Shown piece by piece: positions 21,466 to 35,902 of a stretch of DNA of 64,000 bases (position 1 is the first letter of the stretch; each line of letters starts with the position of its first letter). Source of the stretch: Neolentinus lepideus HHB14362 ss-1 (Eukaryota > Basidiomycota > Agaricomycetes > Gloeophyllales > Gloeophyllaceae); NCBI GenBank assembly GCA_001632425.1, contig KV425594.1, positions 94,007 through 158,006 of the forward strand, given 5' to 3'. Under the pieces are notes generated by a model, which saw only the letters and a program-made list of their open reading frames with translations, did no database searches and was not told where the DNA came from. The translations under genes were made by a program, and so were the position numbers.

Positions 21466-24400
21466 ATGGGTGGACCAGGTGCTATCGTTGTGGACGGAAA
21501 CGACTATGCGGGACTTGTGCAGTTCTCCCGGCCGTGGTGGAAAAATCGCCGTACGACTCTGTTCATTTGACATGTCAATGCTGTTTCTGATCGCCATCTC
21601 CCTCATTCTGTAGGTCTCTTGGCTCTGAATGCCTGGATCGCACTGATGTAGGTACCAGCTTACTGCACCCATTGCTCTGCCTCACTGTTCGTCGGTTTTC
21701 AGGCTCATCGCATCCACAACTACCGGGTATGATGGTGTGTTCCGTAACTTTAATGCGAATTTCTTCCCGATTGAATCTATGGATAGGAAGTATGATGAGT
21801 ATGTGGCTCTATCAAGGGCTGCGCATGGCATCCGGGCTTATTCGATTGTCTGGATAGACGGGTTGCAATCTCTAACCCAATGGGAATCGTCATTTGATTA
21901 CCCGAGGGGACCACAAGTATGTTACATATTTGCACTGGTGTTATATCATTGATAATTAAACGCCCGTGCAGCTCGGCTTGTTGAGTGCGATCCAGGTACG
22001 CTTGCAGCCTCTCCAATGTTCATCTTCCTAACCTCCATCTCACAGAATATCGGATGTCTGGCCGCATACCCCTTTGCACCGTACATGGCCGACGGCCTAG
22101 GACGCAGATTCTCGGTCGGCTTCGGCGCAGCCCTCATGTGTGCTGCAACTGTGGTTCAAACCGCATCTCAAAATGTGCGAATGTTCATTGGCGCGAGGTT
22201 AGATAGCTGCAGCTGCGATAGGAATACAAAACAGCTTACATATGAGAATAGGTTTTTGATTGGCTTCGGCTTGACATTCGCGCAAGGTGCTGCGCCCTTG
22301 TTGATTACGGAGATAGCGTATCCGAATCAGCGCGCACAAGCGACATCTCTGTACAATAGCGTCTGGTCAGTAACCACTTGGCCTTCACTGTCTGCGTCTA
22401 TTAAAAGTCCACTCCAGGTTCTTAGGAAGCATCATGTGAGTGTGCCATTTATCTCGTATACCCCAATAGAATTCGCTTACTTCCAAGCGAACATAGTGCT
22501 GCCTGGACCGTAAGTCAAATTACCCTCTGGGAATCTCATTAGCTGTATATTAATGAGCCGCCAGACGTTCGGCACGTTTAATATCCCGAGTAGCTGGGCA
22601 TGGCGAGTGCCATCTGCGCTCCAAGGTTTGCCGTCATTGATCCAGATCACACTGATCTGGTTTGCACCGGAGTCTCCCAGATGGTTGTTGAGTAAAGGAA
22701 GGTGAGCGTGCCTTTTCTTTGGTTCCGAGCTTCGCTGGTCAGATCTAACTTTGTCTGGTGGTAGGGATGAGGAGGCGCTGAAGACGCTCGCGTATTATCA
22801 TGCCGGCGGAAACGAGTCAGTTCTCGTGTTGTTCCAAATCAGTATTCCTGATTTACGTGTACTATCCTCCAGACAAGACCCGCTGATTCAACATGAATTT
22901 GAAGAGATCAAAGCGAATATTCGCCGCGATGCAGAGGTCAGGAAGAGCGTGAGCTGGCTGACTCTGCTGAAAACTCCTGGGAACCGAAGACGTCTGCGAG
23001 TCATCATCGCCATCGCTGTCTTCTCTCAGTGGTCTGGGAATGGATTGATGTGCGGCGTGTCTACTGGATTGTTCTGTATCATTGTTGATATCTTTCTTCT
23101 GCTTAGATCTTATTGTGAAGCGGTTACCGTATATTCACTAACCTGTAATCGCTGACGCTGAGCTAATAGATCTCAGCAAAGTGTTGTCCTCCATCGGAGG
23201 TGAGATGATCTGTGCATACAACTTACAGAATGGTGAACACGGAACCTCGTTCCAGTTACCAACGCAACGCTCCAGCTCTTAATTGTAAGCATTGTTGATC
23301 CCGTGATTCCGCTCCTCAGGCTCCTCAATCTTCTAACACTGTAGAATGGTCTCCTCAATATCTGGAATTTCATCATCGCTATCGTTGCTGGCCTTCTTTG
23401 TGAGAGGGTGGGCAGGAGAACCTTGTTCATTATCTCTACATTAGGCGAGTCGCCACCTTTTGTGGCCATACGAGAACCAAATATCTGACTCCTATTGCAT
23501 CTTACCTCTAGGTATGGTCGTGTTCTGGACACTCCAAACTGTATGCCTTTCGCAGTATTCGTTGCACAATAATCTTGCAGCCGGTCACGCTGTGATTGCC
23601 TTCATTTGTGAGTAACAATATTGTTTGTATCAGTGGATATTGATGCTGCTTGCCTGCTTCGCACCACAGTCTTGTTCTACGCATTCTGTGAGTAATTTAT
23701 CCAATTCTATGTGTCCAACCCTGATAAGTTCTCGTAGATGACGTAAGTCGGGCGGATCCGTTTGGGTAGGGATGTGACTAACAACGCATACCTCTCAGAT
23801 CGCCTTCACCCCCCTTATTGTGTCGTATGTCTCAACTGTCATGTCCTCCGTTCCGTTGCTAACTTGTGACTGATCAGGTACACGGTTGAGATCTTGCCCT
23901 TTGAGCTGCGTGCCAAGGGCTTGACAATCTTCTTCTTCACTGTCTCGATCTCCCTCATCTTCAACCAGTAGGAATTGCACGTCTTTCTTGGACCGCTTAC
24001 ATTCTTATAACTTCTACATTTCAAGATATGTGAACCCCATAGCAATGCAGGCGTAAGTAGTCACTACTTCAGATAGAAGTTCGCAACTGATGATGTGCTT
24101 CAGCTTGGGATGGAAGTACTACGTGAGTATGCTTTTCAGCGGCTGAGACCGTAGCTCTTCGCCCGCCTTATCTCCTTGAGCAGCTTGTCTACGTTTGTTG
24201 GCTCGTGTTTGAAGCCTTTTTTGTCTTCATGTACGTTCTCGAGACCAAGAACGTGAGCACTTCCATATCTTCACTCCGTCAATTGCTGATTGTAATCATA
24301 CTAGCGGACGCTCGAAGAAACTGCAGCGTAAGTGGAACCGCGTGGCAGCACATTTGGGTGTCATTTTAATACTTATCTCAGGTTGTTTGATGGACAAGAT

Positions 24401-24508
24401 GGGCCTCTATCGAGCGACATGGGTACGGTACTGGACCAGGTCTCTGCTGTGGAAGTGAAAGAAGACCCAGTCAGCAATCCGATAGCGGAGATTATTTCCA
24501 AGCACTGA
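21466..24508 (+). CDS. MFS sugar transporter, 27 exons with microexons
   Basis: A twelve-helix plasma-membrane sugar porter of the hexose/lactose-permease type. The 27 exons I could join total 1575 nt and give 524 residues in one frame, the usual family length. Family signatures: STTTGYDGSMMNGLQS in TM1, ADGLGRRFS in loop 2-3, APESPRWLLSKGR after TM6, FSQWSGNGLISYY in TM7, ERVGRRTLF in loop 8-9, PFELRAKG and VLETKNRTLEE near TM12. Several exons are tiny: 12 nt (21787-21798), 13 nt (22497-22509), 8 nt (23107-23114), 5 nt (23738-23742), and 18 nt twice (22418-22435, 23670-23687). Each is flanked by AG/GT and restores conserved residues. One intron (23445-23511) uses a GC donor. The protein is complete, so this is not a pseudogene, although it looks broken in all three frames. 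The substrate is unknown. Confidence 0.93.
21787..21798 (+). other. 12-nt microexon of the MFS gene
   Basis: GAAGTATGATGA between GGATAG and GTATGT. It completes the TM1 signature G-S-M-M-N (phase 1 in, phase 1 out). Confidence 0.85.
23107..23114 (+). other. 8-nt microexon of the MFS gene
   Basis: ATCTTATT between GCTTAG and GTGAAG. It supplies part of G-L-I-S-Y-Y in TM7, a conserved sugar-porter motif. Confidence 0.8.
23738..23742 (+). other. 5-nt microexon of the MFS gene
   Basis: ATGAC between CTCGTAG and GTAAGT. It joins FYAF to IAFTPL as F-Y-D-I-A. Without it the frame is lost. Confidence 0.8.
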
Positions 24509-26275
24509 AGTATACTTAGGTTATATTTGTCTGCTGTAAAAGGATGCTCATGATGAGTCCATTTGGCTCTGCCTGCCACTGGTCTGATAAGCTTAACGTT
24601 TACCGATCCCTCAGGACATTGTATTTCTGGATATTGCAAACGGAGTATCGATCGTCAGGCTTTTCGCAGGAGGAATCCCGTAATGGATTGGATTGTTATC
24701 GATTATTCGTAGTTTGCACACCGTTCATTGTCAGACAACGGCTCGTCAGATCCTATAACTATCTCCCAGGAGTCAGGACAAACATATTGTCAACATCCAT
24801 CCCATTAATCTCCGTAGCACTCGAGGGGACCCGGACTTTTATACTTACGTGTAACATTGCGTATACGTAACTTACGAGTACTTCGGGCCTTACAACTACC
24901 AAGCTATTGGGATTTGGGTTAACCCTGCTTGCCAGAGGCGCCACTAGAGTGCCACAGTCACATGTCACCGTATCAATATGTGCAAATAACGCTTGTGTAT
25001 ATTTCATAGAGGCTGGTCTCCCGATCTGAGAGTCCTCGCAGTCGTTTGCAAACAGAATTCTAGGTGTAGGTATTCCCCACACAACTGGCTCCTATCTTTT
25101 TATTGGGAAGAGAGAAATCAGTAAATAACTCGAAAGTAGTGCAGCATAATCATTTACTTCAGCGTTTCGCTCAGACTTCTCGGTCATCTCAGTTGTAGGT
25201 AAGCTCCATGTCTGACACTATCGATTGCAAAACGGGCTTATAATCTCTCAAATAGCTAAGTCTACGTACTCTACTCAAGTGCGAGTTACCTGGCGAGTCG
25301 AAGGAGGAAAGGCAGCGGCTTGTGCCAGTGGACAAAATATAGCTTCATATCTTCGACATCGCCACTTACACTCAGGGAGCTGGCGATGAACAATTTGGAT
25401 CCGTTCGAATCCTCAATGATTCTGCCTGTGCCTTACATCCAGCTGTATGCGTCGGCTTCTGTCAACGCGGAGATCATATGTGCATGCTCGTAATGGAGAG
25501 ACTTCGAATACAAGCTGACGACACACATTAACTCTCGAGCGCACCGCCGATATTATATGGACACTCAAACCTTCCTAACTTCACCCTACTTAAAGGAGAT
25601 CAGAAAAGCATGCCCAATACTGCAGTGTCCGCTTTAGAAGACCGCCGCTCTCCGAAGGTCTGCATTGGATGCTGTGATGTTCGTGCTCACGAATTTGGAA
25701 TGGTCTGATGGTCTAATGCAATCTCATGGACGTCGAAGGCCGAGGACCTTCCGATTTATAGACGTCAGTGCTTCCCCCTGGACTACTGCTCTCTGGACTT
25801 CGTTCGCTCGGTTGTGACATGGTGCGAGCTGAAGACTTTCTGCCGCCCCACTCAAATCAGTTTCAGTTGGCTTCTATAAAGGAACTGAACCCGAAAATGA
25901 ATTTGGAGACAATATATGCTCCTCTCTCCTTCGCCTAGACATCCCATTTTTTGGATGGGACCGCTTATCAGAGGGGACATCCGAAGGCCTGCTATGTGAG
26001 CTTATTGAGAACAAGATATCTGTAGAGGCATCTGAGCTCAGATGTTGAGAGTTGCCAGGAGAGGTGATTGGTTGATGAATGAATGCACATCCGTTTCGGC
26101 TGATGAGATGGTACGTCTACCAGGCTACCTGATTATCCACAGGGTAGAAGAGTATGATCATTGATCGTCACTTGCCCAAGATGCCATCGACAAGCGCAGT
26201 ATATTAGCCTGTTGCGGGTGAAAAATGGGTATTCTGTTCGGCTCAATACTGTCATCTTTCTCTTCATGCTCAGAG
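24509..26275. other. Long intergenic interval
   Basis: 1.8 kb with no supportable gene. ORFs at 24373-25082 on either strand are short and unrelated to known families, and none can be extended through plausible splice sites. No repeat of note. Confidence 0.4.
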
Positions 26276-27657
26276 ATGCCTGACGCCCCTTTAATTCAGG
26301 GTGAGTTTCCCTCATCTTCGTAAAAACGATACTGACAGAGCGTAGACGCAGGAAGTCCCAACCCTGCTGTCACACACACATTCTTTACTCTGCTTATTTC
26401 AGGCGGTGTCGGCCATGCAGCCGTCTTGCTGACAATGGTTCTTTCGACCAGCGTACATCGGCAAGCAACATGGTTTAACTTCTGTGCGACCTGGATTATT
26501 TACTCGCTCTCTTATCTGCTCTTGTACGTGCAATGCGAAGTTACGATACTCAGTTAAGTCACTGGCTCATCGACCAGGGTGCTATTCGGTCAAGCGACTG
26601 GACCGCCTCCAAATGTTGCGTTATGCGTGACACAATCGGCTCTGATCTATGGAGCACCCGTGCTGTACGTACATTCCTTTCGCATTGGAGGGAAGTTGAA
26701 GACAGACGAATATCTAGGACTGCGTACTCCGCATTATCATTGATTCTTCAGGTGAGCGCATCATTGGGTGCAGTTGCCGAGTGACATTCTGAGCTCTGGA
26801 CGTGCTCAGCTCGTTTTTAATATCTATACCGCACTATACAAGAATCGGAAACCAGGTCTCAATATCAGAACATTTTGGGTTTGTGTTAACACCTACATCT
26901 CTTCACCGTGACGGTCTCTTGACTGCATGTCACTGCATACTAGCTACTCGTACTCCCATACATCCTATACGGCATCGTGATAGTCGAGGCGCTCGAGGTG
27001 CGTGCCTCTGGGTCACATGAGAAAGGGTTGACACAAAGTGATCACTCTGCGTACCACAGATAAGCGTGCTAGACATAAACAACCTGCGAAGGAGCGCAGT
27101 CTACTGCTATGTTCTCTCATCTGTACCGTAAGCGGTGTAATACGCGTCGGTGACTATCTCTGACTCTTGTATCGCCAGGCGCACTATATCTTCTCTCCTC
27201 GTCATCCTCGCTCTTTGTATGACTATAATATGCGAAGGTAGGCATCTTTGATCGCTGGTTCATGTTGCTGACTAGACTGCTGGTATGCTGGCAGTCCTCA
27301 TCAGCATCATCCTCTACCGCAGATGGCGCCTCTACAGGAAACTAGCTGAGGCCACTTCCCAAACGCCTAGTCTCGGCACGCTCACGCGAATCGTCTTCTT
27401 CACTCTGTTCGTTCTGGTCGCCGTATCGTGCGTATACCTCACCATGAACGTAATTATCTCGTTGACATATTCGTAGTGTGGCGTTCGGCCTTGCGGTCAC
27501 GCACCACATGACGGTCGCTGGCACACTAGTGCTATCCATCAGTGAGCCTGTTTCCTTTCTCTTCTCTTTCCCGGCGCTGAAGCAAACTCCAAAAACAGTG
27601 CCGTTGGCGGCATTCCTAGCGGCTGGCATTGGGAGAGTGAGCACATATTCTAGTTAG
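26276..27657 (+). CDS. Seven-helix GPCR-like membrane protein
   Basis: Resembles a basidiomycete family of seven-transmembrane, receptor-like proteins, often labelled family A GPCR-like; ligand and signalling are unknown. Spliced exons read MPDAPLIQG|SPNPAVTHTFF, then GGVGHAAVLLTMVLSTSVHR (TM1), ATWFNFCATWIIYSLSYLLL (TM2), VLFGQATGPPPNVALCVTQS, LTAYSALSLILQ (TM3), LVFNIYTALYKNRKPG, LLVLPYILYGIVIVEALE (TM4), RTISSLLVILALCMTIICE (TM5), VLISIILYRRWRLYRKLAEA, TRIVFFTLFVLVAVS (TM6), VAFGLAVTHHMTVAGTLVL (TM7). An in-frame ATG also exists at 26225; I prefer 26276 because family members begin close to MP. The 3' end is less certain: the frame reads through to TAG at 27655-27657, but an intron after LSI is possible. 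Confidence 0.75.
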
Positions 27658-28061
27658 GTTCTGTCGAACGACAAGCACTAATGCACGGACAATATCCAGG
27701 ATGTAATCCACGTCTGGATGTGGTGGAAACACCCCGCTGACAATAAGGCTTATGAAGGCAATAAAGCCAACGGTGCAGAATGAGAGGCATGCATACAAGG
27801 CACAAGTATATACCCTTGCCAGAGTAGCATTAGTCCCAGCTAGATCTGGACAGCGATGCAAGAGTCGACTATGACCTGAAGCTCCCTCGTACAACAGGCC
27901 GCGAAAGCAACTAAGATAATTACAGGATACAGTAAGCGTATAGACAAGTTCATTATTCAAGAAGGTCCCTAGTCCGGCAGTGTGTGCTCCACGCTCGAGA
28001 AAAGTCTGTCAGTGTCAGTGGTTGTCCGCCAATTTTACCGGCCTGTCCTTGCGGATGCCGT
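27658..28061. other. Intergenic with an unexplained minus-strand ORF
   Basis: A minus-strand ORF at about 27616-27960 encodes 114 residues with a hydrophobic stretch (ACLSFCTVGFIAFISLIVSG). It overlaps the 3' end of the seven-helix gene, lacks recognisable relatives and may be chance. Otherwise it is the flank of the PC-esterase gene. Confidence 0.3.
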
Positions 28062-29562
28062 TCATCGTATCCTGCCAGGCAACTCGCGAGTGACGAAGTG
28101 CCAGATGTAATGCGACCATCCTTCGAGGACGCCCGCGCCCGTCATGATGTGTAAGCAATCTCCTGTAGCGTGCTAAGGAGGCAAGTGAATCAGTTTCAAG
28201 TAAGAATGGTATGTATAGCTACACCTACTGCGTCTGGACGGAGGGAAGCTGGCCGGTCGATTCCAAGGAAATGTATGTCAGGGTATTTCGGGGAACTTAG
28301 GACTTTCTGTGGATGAAATTAAATCAATCCTTTTCTAGGGACTGTTGCAGAACATACTTGGAAGATGCGGTTATAATCACGAATCCAGAACCAATTATAC
28401 CACTTCCAGTCGAACTCCTTATACTCCGTCCACGGTTCATTCCGATTGTGGCAGTCCTCATGACCGGGCAGGTACGCGCGCACGACAACTTGTCTCGTCT
28501 CACCGCCACGATGGGTGTCAAAGTACCGCTGTACGTCGGTCGCCCAGCTCTCCATAGCCTCCTCGAAGAAACTCAGCAAGCCGTATATGCCGTAGCCCTC
28601 ATCCTCACTTATCGACTCATCTCGGTACCCGTGGAAGAGCGTGGTCGTCCAGTGGCCGGCCGTGCTGACTATTAGAGTTGTGTAATGTGTATGCGCAGCA
28701 TCAGAAAAGAGCTCCGGGAGGTATTCGGTCGGGGAGAGACTCCATGTCTGCTCCTCGCTGAACAGCTGGAACGAGGGATTCTGCTCGTAAACCCCTGGGT
28801 GTAGCTCACGGTGAAGGTCTCGCAGCTCTTGCTGGGAGTAGAGCAGGTCAAGGCGGCGGAAGGTGACTAATGGAGTCTCCTCGACTGAGAAGCCCTCCGG
28901 AAATGAGAGGTGTGGGATGAGTGGGGATGTTGGGGAGAGATAGAGGTTCTGCGCCCATGCACGGTCGAAGTATGGGTTTTCAGTGTAGTTTGGTGTCGCA
29001 CGGACATGGGGGTATAACAAACATGAGAGCGAGAAGAAGTGGCCCTCAGTTATTGAGTCTAACAGATGCTTTGATATACACCGAGTCCATATAAGGTGTG
29101 CGACATACCTCCCAGCAGGAGCCATCCTCCATTCTCGACCAGGTCCTTCGCCATGGCAGCCCCGTCCAAAGGCCTTACATGACACTCCTCAGTAGGCTGC
29201 CACCGCCAACTCGTAACATTAGGAAACCGGTCCCACATGTCCGGCCTATCCGCCCCCAAATGCCAATTATACTCCCGGTCCGCTGCACATCCCTCCATTC
29301 CCGCAAAGACTAACGCATCCCTCGGTGTGCTCATCGTCATGTTCCGCAACCTAAGCTCCAGGTCATACACCCATTTCCCGTCATTCCATGCTTGTGGCGA
29401 GCACGATGCTCGTATGCGTTGGGGAAAGAACGAAGGAACAGCAGGCAGTCGTAACGAAGGGGAGGCGAAGGTATACAGAAGGAGCGTCAGGGTTGCGACA
29501 AAGCCAAGGAAGATTAGTCTGGACGTTATAGAGCGTGGATTGAGCAGTCGTAGGAGACCCAT
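28062..29562 (-). CDS. PC-esterase family membrane protein (Cas1/TBL-like)
   Basis: A type II membrane protein of the PC-esterase (Pmr5/Cas1p, GDSL/SGNH-like) family, which acts on polysaccharide O-acetyl groups in the Golgi. Four exons (29109-29562, 28358-29058, 28229-28306, 28062-28172) join in phase. The start MGLLRLLNPRSITSR is followed by the anchor LIFLGFVATLTLLLYTF. The TBL-like segment is CSPQAWNDGKWVY with CAADREYNWHLG. Removing intron 29059-29108 creates the nucleophile block GDSITEGHFFSLSC. A conserved VSTAGHWTT block follows, and the C-terminal catalytic Asp-His pair is in RPDAHATGDCLH, completed by the last intron. The ending WSHYIWHFVTREL fits the family. An upstream in-frame ATG at 29664 would add 34 residues but precedes the anchor awkwardly. 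Whether it transfers or removes acetyl groups is not decidable from sequence. Confidence 0.92.
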
Positions 29563-30006
29563 GCTAACGTCGTCGGCGTCGACGTCCAGGAAGAAAGAGA
29601 ACAGGAGCTGGTAACAACTTTTGGTGGGAGTCCGAGTCGAAGTGCTTGACCACGAAAGTGGCAAATAGGGGAATATTCCAAACTTGCCACTTGCATCCCC
29701 TCATTTGGCGATCGTCCACAAGGAGCATGAATCTATCGAAGATATGATGCATTGTATGTATTGACACAAACCCGAAATACAGTTAGACAACTAGAACATT
29801 GGACAAGAAGCAATAGGAAATATGCGACGGGGTCATCAGAACGAGGGTGTGTGATGATGGGAGATGTCTGTCCGATGTACCGTAGGAAGAATAGAAATGA
29901 CCGGATTATATGAGGGTGCAGGGAGACAGAAGAAATGGTAGAGAGAGAGATAGCCCGATCCTGGTATTGTTGCTAGTACACAATGATACATTGAATGATG
30001 GTGTGT
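29563..30006. other. Intergenic between PC-esterase and RBR ligase
   Basis: A 444-bp gap on the same strand, covering the promoter of the PC-esterase and the 3' UTR of the ligase. A short AG-rich stretch lies near 29930-29950. No gene. Confidence 0.4.
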
Positions 30007-32010
30007 TTAGTCGAGGCCGTCTACGGTGGAGTTCCACTCCCACCGGCCTTCGAGGAAGCCGTTGGCGGTATCTTCTAACATGATCTCATTACGCTTCTGG
30101 ACATAGACCTAACCCAGACAACACTGCCTGAGCACGAGGCTTCAAAACCGAGATCAACAAGACGATACTCACAGTCTTGTCCGTAACCTTCTGGCGCAGC
30201 GATGCGATCTCTGCAGGCTCGATCGACTGCTCCAGCAACTCGCTGAGGTCCTCCACAGCCTTCTCCAGATCCCTCTGGTTGTCCTCGAACAACTCCTTGG
30301 GGTTACCCCTCTCGAGGTAGTACGCCATGGCGTACGTCCACTTGAGCGTCATACGGCATTTGAACACCTCGTCCACCGCCTTCTTCATAAACTGCACTTC
30401 AATCCACGTAAGCTCGGACGTGATCTGCATCTCCTCCATCTTCTGCTCCGTCTTCTTGTATAGATCCATAGACAGCTTGGCGGACTGTTCATGGTTGGCC
30501 CAACGATTGTAGTACTGCATTTGAAACAGGTCTGTCTATGTCACGTAGAAAGAATGTCGGTATAACGTACGTGTAGATAACGTTCTAACGACGCTCGACT
30601 CTTAGACTGCGCATCACGAGCGTCTTGACTAGCTTTCTCGTCGTATCGATTGCAAGAGTACCACGCCGTTCCGTGTTCAGTCCAAGGACCTACCCACACC
30701 AGATTAGCGGCATCTCAGGATCCACATCTCACTTACCCATGCAAACCCAGCAGAACTCGTGTTTACATTTCTTGCAAGTCATATGGCTTGAAACCGCGAT
30801 CTTTAGTACCAAAACACCGGATTAACTGAATTGAAGTAAACACGCACTTGCAGCCACCATTCTTCTCGATCGTACTCTGGCACTTACTGCACTCCTTCGT
30901 GTTACTCTTAATCCAATTGGCCGTCTCGCTGTCATCGTGACACTTCTGCAACCACATCCCGGCCACAGCGCATATTACCGGCCTATGATCACTCTCGACC
31001 GCGCACCCGAAGCAGAACTTATGGTCCGGACTCGCGCCACACACTACCGTGGGTACTATGCTCAACAGAGCGGACTTAGTCGCCGCTGCGGGACACGAGA
31101 CCGTGTAAGTGCAGTTCGGATACGGGCAGAACTTGAGGTTCCTGTTGCAGCTCACGAAGTGGCGCACGAGAAGTCCTTGGAAGCGAGTCCAAGTCGCCGT
31201 GTCATTGCCAAGAGCCTCGTGGATGAATGGATCTGGAGCCACCAGCGCACACCCCTCGGCCATGCAGCGGATCGAGTGCTCGCCCTCCTCACGGATCTTG
31301 CCAGTCACGTACGCGTTCCAGCACGACGCGCAGAATTTGTGCGTGCATGAAAGGGACATTGTTTGTGTCTGCGTGTCATCGAAACATATGGGGCACACGA
31401 AGAGTTCCTCGCGCTTGGGCGAGGGTGACTTAACCTTACTAGACTTGAAAGACCGAGTGGAGCGGGTGGGACCGGTGGAAGAGAACTTGGGGGACGATGC
31501 AACTCGGCTGTTTGTTGCAGCCTTCGGAGCCTCGTCCTCGGCGAGGGCGACACCAGCATCGACATTGACGGCAGTGGCATTGTCCATGTACTTCTCTATC
31601 AGCCGTTCTTTGTTCCAGTTCATGTGTCGCAGCAGCAGGGAAGCTACGCTGGCCTATATATGAGAACATTAAAACAATTTAGCATGTATGCGACTACTAA
31701 ATATACTCACTTCAACACCGAAGATCCCACTGATATGATCGACATCCGCTTGCATGAGTCGCTCGACCTGAGCCTGACTCAGAGGCTCAGCGTCGACCTC
31801 GTACGACTTCTTCACCGCCTTCCCCGGTATCTTGAAGTCGTTATCGAAAACCTCCATGTCCATATCGTCGTCGGACGGCGCAGAGCCTGTATAGTGTGAT
31901 CAGCTTATCCGCGAGCACCATAGGTAGGACGTACCATCGTCGTCCTCGGCGTCCATCATGTCCTCGTCCTCATCGTAGTAGTAATCATCATCAGAATAGT
32001 CGTCCGACAT
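30007..32010 (-). CDS. Ariadne-type RBR E3 ubiquitin ligase
   Basis: A RING-between-RING ligase that takes ubiquitin from an E2 onto a RING2 cysteine before passing it to a target. The N-terminus is very acidic ([19 protein letters not shown]), followed by the UBA-like region with [24 protein letters not shown]1 is [20 protein letters not shown] with CASCW. The IBR region includes [12 protein letters not shown] and [12 protein letters not shown]2 starts [16 protein letters not shown] and continues, across an intron, [16 protein letters not shown]; the Cys in NGGC is the predicted catalytic residue and is intact. The helical Ariadne domain follows ([18 protein letters not shown]), ending [14 protein letters not shown]. 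Order and length match HHARI/Ari1 proteins. It is divergent from the lysyl-tRNA synthetase gene. Confidence 0.95.
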
Positions 32011-32602
32011 GGTCGCACTCATCGTCGTCGCAAGAGTCAGTCACGAGTCCTCGTTGTCCAAGACAAAGGTGTAGTCAGCGCGCAAGTCGGCCGGGATGAC
32101 CTCGACCGATTGGGTGCGTGAGAGGATTATATAAACTCCGCTAGGGTCCTTAACAGACCAAAGGCTGGGACAGAGACTGGGGAGAGACACAAGACACAAA
32201 CATACTCTGCTAAACACATTTTTATTTTCCATCCTCCATCCTCAGCGATCAAGACACAGAATGGTTTTTCTCCATCTGCACCTGACTACTATAGCTATTT
32301 GCTGAATCACTGTCTACATCGACTGTACACTCTTGAAGCGTAATAGATCTCGACGTAGTTTTCTGCTACTCCCATGACACATGTTCTTGCTCTTAGACTC
32401 TACTCATTAGAAGTTTTCTGGGTCCCACAGAGCTCATCCTAGCATAAGTAACCCATGACTCGACTAGGATGTGATGCGACGTATATTTCAAGCTCCATCT
32501 TAATTGCGTTATGGTCCCAAAGTGATTGGTATTTTAGTCCGGATCACCTCTCCTTTGGGAACCAGATAGTGACTCGATTAAGCAGAAGCCAAAAAGTTAT
32601 AT
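32011..32602. promoter_or_regulatory. Divergent promoter region, RBR ligase and lysyl-tRNA synthetase
   Basis: 592 bp separates the two outward-facing start codons. A TATATA run directly abuts the upstream KRS ATG (near 32599), so it cannot itself be a TATA box for a transcript that includes that ATG. No other element is confidently seen. Confidence 0.45.

Positions 32603-35902
<3,300 letters not shown>

Noticed and set aside
21466..24508. Sugar transporter as a frameshifted pseudogene
   Set aside because: Stops and frame shifts vanish when introns with proper borders are removed; the product is full length with all motifs.
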